Assembly: GCA_002840685.1 (NCBI GenBank)
Contig: PHBU01000001.1
Location: 62,001 to 126,000, forward strand
Direction of reading: 5' to 3'
DNA length: 64,000 nt
From: Chloroflexi bacterium HGW-Chloroflexi-6
GTDB lineage: Bacteria; Chloroflexota; Anaerolineae; Anaerolineales; Villigracilaceae
The position numbers were made by a program, and so were the translations under genes. The notes under the pieces are model-generated. The model saw only the letters and a program-made list of their open reading frames with translations. It was not told the origin of the DNA and did not search any database. The first letter of the stretch is position 1. Each line of letters begins with the position of its first letter. This document shows positions 43,424 to 50,954 of the stretch, piece after piece.

Positions 43424-46400
43424 CTACAACTTCGCAAACCTGCTGACGATAACCGCCGTACCCGGCAGCGTCGCCTTGTCCTGGAGAGTCATCTCGGCTG
43501 GGGCCACACCGGCATCCTTGGGTGCGCCCTGGTAGATGAAGATCGGCGTGCCTTCAACGGCGTTGGCCAGAGTGACATAGGCCTGGCCGGTCAGATAGCC
43601 TTCGCTGTCGAGCGAGCAGCTCGTCACCCAGCCGATGACCTTGCCGCGTTTATCCACGACCGGGTCGCCGTTGTGGGCCATGCGCACGCCCTGTTCCGTA
43701 AAGCGGAAGCGGGCCACCACACCCTTGCGGGCCTTCTCGCGCGCCATAAACGCCTCGCGCCCGATAAACCACGGCTTGTAAGGCTTAACGTACGAGCCAA
43801 ACCCGCCTTCGGCCACGCCCAAATCACGCTCGCCAAACTTGCCGGAGCCGAGCCCCATTTCGTGGCCGTAGAGCGGCAGGCCCGCCTCGGTGCGCAGCGA
43901 ATCGCGCGCGCCCAGACCGATCGGCTTGACGCCAAAGGCCTCGCCCGCCTTCAAGACCGCGTTCCAGAAATCGACGGCGCGGTCAGGATGAACGAACAGC
44001 TCGAAGGCCATTTTTTCACCGGTATAGCCGGTGCGCGAGACGATTAAATCAAATTCGCCAACGGTGGCATCGCACAGCTCGGTCCGTTTGAGTTTCATGA
44101 TGCGCGCCCGGGTGGCGGCATCGACGCCCATCGCCAGCAGCGTATCGCGGCTCTTCGGCCCTTGCAGGGCAATATCGATGCGCATGTCGTTGCCAGCCTG
44201 GGGGTCGCGCAGGTTGCGGATGACGGCCTCGTAGCCAAAAATCCGCGCCCAGGGACGGGCATTGTCGATCTTGACCGCGCCGTCGCGCACGCTTTCGAGC
44301 CAGGTGCGGTCTTTGTCATCGTTCGAGGCATTCACCACCACCAGGAACTTCTCTGCGCCGCGCCGGTAAACCAGCGTGTCGTCGATCACATCCGCATCGG
44401 GGGTCAGGAAGTGCGTATACAGGCTCTCGCCCGGCGCCAGCCCGCCGCAATCGTTGCCGCAGACCGTATCCAGGAAGGAGGCCGCGTCCGCGCCGAGCAC
44501 TTCGTAAACGCCCATGTGCGAAACGTCGAACAGCCCGGCTGCCTGGCGCGTTGCCAGGTGCTCTTCCTTGACGCCGGTATATTGCACCGGCATTTCCCAA
44601 CCGGCGAAGGGCACCAAACGGCCGCCGAGGGATTTGTGGACATCGTACAGGCGGGTGCGTTTCAGCGGACCTTCGGATTCTGTCCAGGCGAAAGCGGGTT
44701 TCTCGTCCCCGCCACCCGCAGCCTGCATCCCGATAAACCAGGGTTTGTCTACGCCTTGTTGGGGCGATTCGCGAATCGCCCTTACATCGGTCGAGTCCGC
44801 TACCACCACCGGCCCCGGCAAACGGGCCGGATCGAAATCCTTTTCGCCGTCCGCGCGGAAAGAGACGTATCCGTCTGACAGGTCGCGCAGCCAGGCGCTG
44901 ACCAGCCCCGAATCGCCAGCATCGACCGTCAGCTGGTAGGAGCCGCCTTCGAGACGGGTCAACGCGCCCGCCACAGTCCCCTTGGGGGTGGCGATGCTGG
45001 TCGAAACGGCGATGCCAGGCTTGAGCGCGGAAAGATCCGTGCTGACAGCGTAATCCAAAAACTGACGGACGCGCGGCCCTAAAAGGTTAAAGACACCCGT
45101 TGCGGAGACATCATCCACAAAGAAATAGTGCGGGTAAACGCTTTTTTCGTATTCGAAATCGACGCCGGCTTCATCTGCCAGCTTGCGGATCTTGAGACGG
45201 GCTTCGTTGAGCACGTTGAAATCGAGTTTGGCGCGGCGCACCTTGCCCTTGCGGACGGTATCGACCGCGTGCGGGGCGCAGGCCAGCATGACATCGGCCA
45301 TAATGTCGGTCAGTTGGCGGGTCTTGTCTTCGTCGAAGCCGCGCTGGGTGATCCAGGGCGTACCCAGGCGGATGCCGCTCGGGTCGAGGGCGCTTTTGTC
45401 GCCGGGGATGGTGTTGCGGTTGATGACGATCCCGACCAGGTCGAGGATGCGCGCGGCCATGTCACCGGAGAGCGAAATGCCGTCCGCAGATTTGACGCTG
45501 GTGCAGTCAACGTTGACCAGGTGGGTGTCGGTGCCGCCGAACGGAACGCGCAACCCGCGTTTGATGAACTGGTCAGCCATGGCGGCCGCATTGATCAGCG
45601 TTTGGGCCTGCAATTGCTTGAATTGCTCGGTTTTGGCGAGTTTGAAGGTCAGCGCCAGCGCGGCAAAGATATGAACGTGCGGGCCGCCCTGTTCACCGGG
45701 AAAGACTGCCCGGTCGATCTTCTTCGAGATGGCGGCGTCGGTGCTCATCAGGATCGCGCCGCGCGGGCCGTCGAGGCTCTTGTGGGTGGTGGTCATGACC
45801 ACGTGGGCATAACCGATCGGCGAGGGAACGACGCCCGCCGCAACCAGCCCGCCCAGGTGCGAGATGTCGGCCAGGAAGATCGCGCCGACTTCATCGGCGA
45901 TCTCGCGGAATTTTTTCCAGTCTGGAACCCACGAGTAGGAGGAGGCGCCAGCGATCAGCAGTTTGGGTTTGTTTTCGAGCGCCAGAGCGCGCACTTTGTC
46001 GTAGTCGATCTTTTCGGTAACGGGGTCGACCGCATAATGGACGGCTTTGAACCACTTGCCCGAGCGATTGACCGATGAACCGTGAGAGAGATGCCCGCCG
46101 TGCAACAGGTTCATGCCCATGATCGTGTCGCCCAGGCCGACCAGCGCCTGGTAAACGGCGTTGTTGGCGGGCCCGCCTGAAAGCGCCTGGACGTTGACGA
46201 AGATCTGCTCGGGTTTGACGCCGTTGGCGGCAAAAACCTCGGCGGCGCGCCGGCAGGCCAGGCTTTCGACCACGTCTGCGTATTCGACGCCCTTGTAATA
46301 GCGCGGGTCGCCACGCCGGCGATATTCGGCCAGGCGGGTTTCGTAATCGAACAGGCCTGCCTCGGGCATTTTACGCCACTCGTCTTCGGGGTAGCCTTCG

Positions 46401-46573
46401 GCGTAGATGTTCTGGAAGGCGGAGCCCATCGCTTCGCGCACAGCCAGCGGAGCCTGGCTTTCAGAGGCGATCAAGATCAATTTGCGGGCCTGTCGTTCGG
46501 CTTCGAGCTGGGTCAGCTTGTAGACTTCAGGGTCGAGATCAGACAGCGAGCCGCGGAAAAGATAATCGGACAT
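43424..46573 (-). CDS. glyA-gcvT: Fused serine hydroxymethyltransferase-glycine cleavage T-protein
   Basis: The single 1049-residue frame encodes two enzymes. Residues 1 to about 470 are serine hydroxymethyltransferase, with the PLP lysine K265 in TTTHKSLDGPRG, YAEGYP at 57-62 and GTxWxTxRGF-like GTPWITQRGFD at 404-414. From about 636 to the end lies aminomethyltransferase (GcvT), with RTRLYDVHKSLGGRLVPFAGWEMPVQY at 639-665, GLFDVSHMG at 680-688 and the substrate Asp/Arg region SRTGYTGEKMAFELFV. Both use tetrahydrofolate, so serine-glycine interconversion and glycine cleavage could pass methylene-THF directly. The linker (about 475-635) holds a degenerate REP (RAIRESPQ). CAGGAGATAT precedes ATG 46573. 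Confidence 0.93.
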   Translation of the reverse strand: MSDYLFRGSLSDLDPEVYKLTQLEAERQARKLILIASESQAPLAVREAMGSAFQNIYAEGYPEDEWRKMPEAGLFDYETRLAEYRRRGDPRYYKGVEYADVVESLACRRAAEVFAANGVKPEQIFVNVQALSGGPANNAVYQALVGLGDTIMGMNLLHGGHLSHGSSVNRSGKWFKAVHYAVDPVTEKIDYDKVRALALENKPKLLIAGASSYSWVPDWKKFREIADEVGAIFLADISHLGGLVAAGVVPSPIGYAHVVMTTTHKSLDGPRGAILMSTDAAISKKIDRAVFPGEQGGPHVHIFAALALTFKLAKTEQFKQLQAQTLINAAAMADQFIKRGLRVPFGGTDTHLVNVDCTSVKSADGISLSGDMAARILDLVGIVINRNTIPGDKSALDPSGIRLGTPWITQRGFDEDKTRQLTDIMADVMLACAPHAVDTVRKGKVRRAKLDFNVLNEARLKIRKLADEAGVDFEYEKSVYPHYFFVDDVSATGVFNLLGPRVRQFLDYAVSTDLSALKPGIAVSTSIATPKGTVAGALTRLEGGSYQLTVDAGDSGLVSAWLRDLSDGYVSFRADGEKDFDPARLPGPVVVADSTDVRAIRESPQQGVDKPWFIGMQAAGGGDEKPAFAWTESEGPLKRTRLYDVHKSLGGRLVPFAGWEMPVQYTGVKEEHLATRQAAGLFDVSHMGVYEVLGADAASFLDTVCGNDCGGLAPGESLYTHFLTPDADVIDDTLVYRRGAEKFLVVVNASNDDKDRTWLESVRDGAVKIDNARPWARIFGYEAVIRNLRDPQAGNDMRIDIALQGPKSRDTLLAMGVDAATRARIMKLKRTELCDATVGEFDLIVSRTGYTGEKMAFELFVHPDRAVDFWNAVLKAGEAFGVKPIGLGARDSLRTEAGLPLYGHEMGLGSGKFGERDLGVAEGGFGSYVKPYKPWFIGREAFMAREKARKGVVARFRFTEQGVRMAHNGDPVVDKRGKVIGWVTSCSLDSEGYLTGQAYVTLANAVEGTPIFIYQGAPKDAGVAPAEMTLQDKATLPGTAVIVSRFAKL
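44758..44785. repeat. Degenerate REP palindrome inside the glyA-gcvT linker
   Basis: A perfect 20-base palindrome, GGGCGATTCG and complement (44762-44781), is flanked by GTTG and TTAC, one change each from the REP arms GTAG and CTAC. It encodes the linker peptide RAIRESPQ. Confidence 0.8.
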
Positions 46574-46620
46574 GGATATCTCCTGTGGTAAGGCAAATTG
46601 GATAAATAAAAGCCTGCTAC

Positions 46621-46667
46621 GGATGTACTCGAACATCCAGCATGGATATTTCGACGCTGGATGTTCG
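46621..46667 (-). promoter_or_regulatory. Alternative hairpins in the glyA-gcvT leader
   Basis: On the minus strand CGAACATCCAGC (46667-46656) pairs perfectly over 12 bases with GCTGGATGTTCG (46641-46630). GGATGT inside the second arm could instead pair with ACATCC at 46626-46621. The two structures exclude each other, as in attenuators or riboswitches. It does not fit the glycine riboswitch consensus. Confidence 0.5.
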
Positions 46668-46684
46668 GTGAATGACTAACTTGA

Positions 46685-46713
46685 ATTGTAGGCCGGGATG
46701 GGGGAAGGGTCAA
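46685..46713 (-). promoter_or_regulatory. Sigma70-like promoter of glyA-gcvT
   Basis: On the minus strand TTGACC (46713-46708) and TACAAT (46690-46685) are 17 bases apart, giving a leader of about 105 bases. Confidence 0.75.
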
Positions 46714-46731
46714 GTGAAAAAAGGCATATTA

Positions 46732-46771
46732 AACACAGATAGGGCCAGGATACCCTGGCCCTATCTGTGTT
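46732..46771 (-). terminator. Terminator after the Thr-rich surface protein gene
   Basis: AACACAGATAGGGCCAGG (46732-46749) pairs perfectly with the complement at 46754-46771, an 18-bp stem. On the minus strand TTTAATAT follows. Confidence 0.85.
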
Positions 46772-46778
46772 TTGCTGC

Positions 46779-48017
46779 TCAATGCAAGGGTTGAACAGCG
46801 TCGATATCCGCACCATCCCCTGTTCCGGGGTCTGTAAAGCGGATAAATGGGTAACTTCCTGGTGAAATACATCCAAATCCATCAATATCAATCAGGATGC
46901 CGCTGTTCTGATAAAGAGAGCCCTGGCCAATTGAGAAATTATCTGTCTCGGGCGAGAAACCAGCAAGGTTGGAATTTCCATCAGGGCTGGCATTTCCCCA
47001 ATAGAAAACCGTGCACCAATTAAGATTATCACGGCTGACTTCCACAATCACTTGGTCCATTTGAATACCCGGCCCTACGCCACCACCAGCATCTGCAAGC
47101 CAGCGCTCGTAGAAAGCAAAGTCATAACCAGAGCCAGTAGATATTGCCGGGCTAATTGTGAAGGTTACTGACCCGGAAAAAGTTACAAAAGAGCCATCTG
47201 GATTACCTATATTAACTCCTCCCGGAGGCGGAATTGGGGTAACAGGCGTCGCTGTATTGGTCGGGGTAAACGTCGGAAGCGAGGTGAAGGTTGCCGTAGC
47301 CGTCGGCGAAGCGGTAAAGGTGGAAGAGGGGGTAAAGGTGGCCGTGGCCGTTGCTGTCGGGCTGGGACTGTTGGTGGCGGTGAAGGTTGAAGTAAAGGTG
47401 GCCGTCGAGGTGGCCGTAAAGGTCGGGGTGAAGGTGGAGGTGCGCGTGAACGTCGCGGTTGGGGTGGAAGTGCGTGTGGCCGTAAAGGTCGGCGTGAAGG
47501 TGGAGGTGCGCGTGGAAGTTATGGTTGGGGTGAATGTCCGCGCCGGGGTGTTGGTCGGCGGGCGGGCCGTAAATGTCGAGGTCGGAAAGCCATAGATCGG
47601 GGTGCCGGTCGGGAAAGGAGTCAGCGTCGCAGCCCGGGTGGCGGTAGCCGTGGCTCCCGGCGCCTCGGTCGGCTGTGTTTCAGAAGTCGGCGCCCGGGTT
47701 GGCACCGCGGTCGCGGGCGCGATCACCACCACCGGCACCTCGTTCAGCAAATCCAAATCACCGGCCTGGGGCGTCAAAAAAGTGCTCTGCCAGGCCTGGG
47801 GGGTCAAGATCTCGGGTCGCAGCGGCGCAAGACCAAGCGCCGAAATGTTTGCCAACTCACCGTTGACATCGATCTTCGAGCCCATCTCCGATGGAACGTT
47901 CCAGTTTGGCAGCAGACGAACCGCAAATTGCCCGGCCACGAACATCAATAGAACGCCGAGAAAAACGATCCCGGCCAACAGGAACAAATCCCGTTTTTCG
48001 CGATCAGAGATGTTCAT
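46779..48017 (-). CDS. Membrane-anchored protein with Thr-rich stalk and surface domain
   Basis: The 412-residue protein has one transmembrane helix near the N-terminus (11-32). Residues 101-265 are a Thr/Ser/Pro/Ala-rich repeat tract (TFTPTFTATRTSTPTATF and similar), probably an extended, possibly glycosylated stalk. Residues 266-412 form a beta-rich domain (GVNIGNPDGSFVTFSG; DFAFYERWL; IVEVSRDNLNWCTVFYWGN), like surface domains of Chloroflexi and planctomycete proteins. The ATG overlaps the stop of the histidine kinase gene by four bases (ATGA), so translation is coupled. Confidence 0.75.
   Translation of the reverse strand: MNISDREKRDLFLLAGIVFLGVLLMFVAGQFAVRLLPNWNVPSEMGSKIDVNGELANISALGLAPLRPEILTPQAWQSTFLTPQAGDLDLLNEVPVVVIAPATAVPTRAPTSETQPTEAPGATATATRAATLTPFPTGTPIYGFPTSTFTARPPTNTPARTFTPTITSTRTSTFTPTFTATRTSTPTATFTRTSTFTPTFTATSTATFTSTFTATNSPSPTATATATFTPSSTFTASPTATATFTSLPTFTPTNTATPVTPIPPPGGVNIGNPDGSFVTFSGSVTFTISPAISTGSGYDFAFYERWLADAGGGVGPGIQMDQVIVEVSRDNLNWCTVFYWGNASPDGNSNLAGFSPETDNFSIGQGSLYQNSGILIDIDGFGCISPGSYPFIRFTDPGTGDGADIDAVQPLH
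47213..47715. repeat. Degenerate coding repeat for the Thr-rich stalk
   Basis: Imperfect repeats of GTG/GTA/GTC-rich triplets (plus-strand view) encode the Thr-Pro/Thr-Phe tract. The unit length is variable (mostly 6-12 bases), unlike a CRISPR. Confidence 0.7.
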
Positions 48018-49888
48018 TCAGCCAGTTCCGCTTTTAACGGCAGGCGCACATAAAAACAACTGCCAGGATTCTTGTCTTCATCGCAACCGGGGCTTTCGAC
48101 CCAGATCCGTCCACCGTGGGCCTCGACAATACCGCGCGCGATCGCCAGCCCCAGGCCAGGGCCGCCGCCTTTGAATTTGGTCCGCCCCGAAGAGTGCAGG
48201 GTCACTTCGCCGGTCTGGTAGAACTTCTCGAAAATTAACTGCTGATGCTGGGCATCAATACCAATGCCGGTATCCTGCACGGCCAGCTCAACTTCTGCAG
48301 CATCTTCGATCACCTGTCCATGGACCGAAATTGTGCCGCCGTCCGGGGTGTATTTGATGGCATTCATGATCAGGTGATAAAACAATTTGTACAGAAGATC
48401 GGGGTCGGCATAGATGATCGGCAGTTCAACAACCCCATCGGTGATGAATTTGAGCTTACGCTCTTCCCAGGCCGCAGAAAAGGTTTTTTCAACCCGCTGC
48501 AATGTGGCGGCCAGCGAGGCCTGGTCGGGCAGGGCCTTGAGCATCTTGCTGTCGATCCTGGAAATATCGAGCATGCTGTTGACCACTTCCTGCATCCGGG
48601 CAGAGCCTTCGAGCAAACCCTTCGAAATACTTTGCAGATCAGGGTTATTCTTGGATTTGATATCCAGGATCTGGGCATAACCACTTAATAAGGTCAGCGG
48701 GGTGCGCAACTCATGGGCTGCGACCTGAATGAAGCTGGATTTGGTCTTGTCCATCTGGGCCAGGGTCTGGTTGGCGCGTTCCAGCTCGATGGTACGCTGC
48801 TGCAAATTAGCAGTCATCGCATCGAAGGTGTTGGCCAGCACCCCAATTTCATCCGAGCTTTTAACCCCGGTGCGGCGGGTCAAGTCTCCGGCGGTGATGG
48901 CCTGCGAGGCCCGCACCAGCGCGTAAATGGGGTTGATCAACAGGCGCGAAATCCCATAACCGACCGCGATCACACCCAGCATGGCCAGCGTAAAGAGCAA
49001 AATGTAATTGTTACGGCTGACCGCTCCCGGCTGTAAAACAAAGTCGAGCGGCAGAACAACCGCAAACGCCCCCAACCGGTCACCCCCCACCTGCAGCGGA
49101 CTGCGCGCCAGGCTGTACCAGCGGCCTTCCAACTCAAAGTTTTCGCCGCTAATATTGCCCTTGCTCTCGACCACTTGACGATATTCATCTTCAGAGATCG
49201 AAAAAGTATCCAAAAAGGATTCGTCCGCAGCCTGGCCAGCCAGGGTTGTGGCAATTGCGTGACCCGACTCGTTAAACAAGATCACATCGGCCAGCGATGT
49301 ATTTTTCAGGTAAGGCATGATCGTATCGAAAGAGGTTCCCACCAGCACAACCCCTTCGAGGCGATTATTCAGCTCAATCGGCAATGCTGAATAATAATAA
49401 AACTTTTTCATCACTGCGCTATACGCCAGGGTCCGGCGCGGAGCAGCCTGGGCATCATCCGCCAGCAAGAGCGACTTGACAATCGGCATGCTTTCAAGCC
49501 CGCTGGCCACACCCGGCACAAAATAATTACCATCGGCCAGTTTGATCAGGTAAAAATTCTCAACACCCTGCCGGTCGACCACCGATAACGACTCAATATC
49601 CAGCCCGGCCGCCAGGGGCTGGGCCAGCCCGGCCAGCGCAACGCGATCCCCGGCCTGCAAGGCTTCAGCCAGGCCGCTCGTGTAAGCGACAATCCGCGCC
49701 GCTTCAATGTGGGTCAGTTCCTGGCGCGCAAAATCATCTGACACCACCCGCCCGGCTTCGAGCAGTTGGTTGGTCAGGCGTTCTTGTAATGAGTTGGAAA
49801 CCAGGCTGGTAACGACATAAACTCCTGTGACTGCAACCACCAGTGTCAGGAGCAGATAAGGCAGAATAACTTTGAAACGAATGCTCAC
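48014..49888 (-). CDS. Membrane sensor histidine kinase
   Basis: The 624-residue kinase has TM1 (about 8-30), an extracytoplasmic sensor (about 31-290) of double-Cache type, TM2 (about 293-316), HAMP (about 317-370), the phospho-acceptor H392 in FIQVAAHELRTPLTLLSGY, an N box LIMNAIKYTPDGG, G1 VQDTGIGID and G2 GGPGLGLAIARGIVEAHGG. The start is GTG 49888 with AGGGGA upstream. No response regulator is adjacent; the nearest, at 20.6 kb, is a Roadblock-type one. Coupling to the Thr-rich membrane protein suggests functional association. Confidence 0.9.
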   Translation of the reverse strand: MSIRFKVILPYLLLTLVVAVTGVYVVTSLVSNSLQERLTNQLLEAGRVVSDDFARQELTHIEAARIVAYTSGLAEALQAGDRVALAGLAQPLAAGLDIESLSVVDRQGVENFYLIKLADGNYFVPGVASGLESMPIVKSLLLADDAQAAPRRTLAYSAVMKKFYYYSALPIELNNRLEGVVLVGTSFDTIMPYLKNTSLADVILFNESGHAIATTLAGQAADESFLDTFSISEDEYRQVVESKGNISGENFELEGRWYSLARSPLQVGGDRLGAFAVVLPLDFVLQPGAVSRNNYILLFTLAMLGVIAVGYGISRLLINPIYALVRASQAITAGDLTRRTGVKSSDEIGVLANTFDAMTANLQQRTIELERANQTLAQMDKTKSSFIQVAAHELRTPLTLLSGYAQILDIKSKNNPDLQSISKGLLEGSARMQEVVNSMLDISRIDSKMLKALPDQASLAATLQRVEKTFSAAWEERKLKFITDGVVELPIIYADPDLLYKLFYHLIMNAIKYTPDGGTISVHGQVIEDAAEVELAVQDTGIGIDAQHQQLIFEKFYQTGEVTLHSSGRTKFKGGGPGLGLAIARGIVEAHGGRIWVESPGCDEDKNPGSCFYVRLPLKAELAE

Positions 49889-49986
49889 AATATCCCCTTG
49901 TCAACAAAAAAATGCAAATTCAATCGCATTATACATCTTTTTAAGAGCGGAAAATGCGTGTCAGATTCATTATCGAAACTGCAAAC

Positions 49987-50832
49987 TCAAGCATCCAGAT
50001 TAAGATCGGCCAACTCCTGGACGATTTGATAGATAAGGCGCCGCTCCCAGCCGGATTCGCGCGCCAGGCGGCGGGACAAAGCCGAGGGCGCCTCATCCCC
50101 GCCCAGGCCGGAGGCAATCTCGGCCCTCAGCCGGTCTTCTGTCCACCGCGCCGATTCCACGCTGATCGTCTGGCCCGCGACCACCAGCGTAAACTCACCC
50201 CTCGGCGCGTTGCGCTCGAAATAGTCCCGCCCGGCGCGCACCGTTCCGCGCCAGATCTCTTCATGCAATTTCGTCAACTCACGGGCTGCGGCCATTTGGC
50301 GGTCGCCCAATACGGTTTCAATATCGACCAGCGCATCCAGCAGGCGATGGGGCGTTTCGAGAAAAATCAACGTATACGGCAGCGCGGCCACATCACCCAG
50401 AAAAGATTTGCGCTCCGACGATTTGCGCGGCAAATAGCCAAGATACAGGAAAGAATCGGTTGGCAAACCCGAGGCCGCCAGGGCCGCGACCGGCGCAGAA
50501 GGTCCCGGCACCGGGCTGACGGCGTACCCGGCTTCGATGGCCGCCCGCACCAGCTCGTAGCCGGGATCGTTGATGGCAGGCGTCCCGGCGTCTGAGACCA
50601 GGGCCACGTCCCCCTGGGCCAGGGCAGCCAGGATCTTATCCAGCTTGCCGAGCTTGTTGTGTTCAAAATAACTCGTCAGCGGGGCATGGATCTTGAAATG
50701 GGCCAGCAAGCGCCCGGTATGGCGAGTGTCCTCGGCAGCGATCAAGGCTGCCTCACGCAAGATCCGCACTGCGCGCGGCGACATGTCTTCAAGATTTCCG
50801 ATCGGGGTGGCCACAAGATAGAGCGTATTCAT
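49987..50832 (-). CDS. rsmI: 16S rRNA (cytidine1402-2'-O)-methyltransferase
   Basis: The 281-residue tetrapyrrole-methylase-fold enzyme adds a 2'-O-methyl to C1402 in the ribosomal decoding centre. It has LYLVATPIGNLEDMSPRAVRILREA (4-28), AAEDTRHTGRLL (32-43), LVSDAGTPAINDPG (about 77-90) and VPGPSA (about 107-112). The C-terminal helical domain includes RELTKLHEEIWRGT. AAGG precedes ATG 50832. It is divergent from the muramidase-like gene. Confidence 0.95.
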   Translation of the reverse strand: MNTLYLVATPIGNLEDMSPRAVRILREAALIAAEDTRHTGRLLAHFKIHAPLTSYFEHNKLGKLDKILAALAQGDVALVSDAGTPAINDPGYELVRAAIEAGYAVSPVPGPSAPVAALAASGLPTDSFLYLGYLPRKSSERKSFLGDVAALPYTLIFLETPHRLLDALVDIETVLGDRQMAAARELTKLHEEIWRGTVRAGRDYFERNAPRGEFTLVVAGQTISVESARWTEDRLRAEIASGLGGDEAPSALSRRLARESGWERRLIYQIVQELADLNLDA

Positions 50833-50914
50833 CCTTCATATTGTAACGGGAATGCCCCCAAATCAAGAAACCAGTTCACCCAAAACCGGGCGTTATTTTC
50901 GACAAACTCTATCG

Positions 50915-50920
50915 TATAAT
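50915..50920 (+). promoter_or_regulatory. -10 box for the C39/muramidase gene
   Basis: TATAAT is present, with TTATTT (50893-50898) 16 bases upstream as a weak -35. The ATG at 50955 has GAGGTG upstream. Confidence 0.55.
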
Positions 50921-50954
50921 TTAATCATTGGCCAACCCGAAAGAGAGGTGCCCT

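Noticed and set aside
46621-46690. A glycine riboswitch upstream of glyA-gcvT
   Set aside because: The conserved glycine aptamer core is absent; only alternative hairpins are seen.
47213-47715. A possible CRISPR or tandem satellite
   Set aside because: Units are short, irregular and in frame, encoding a Thr-rich stalk.
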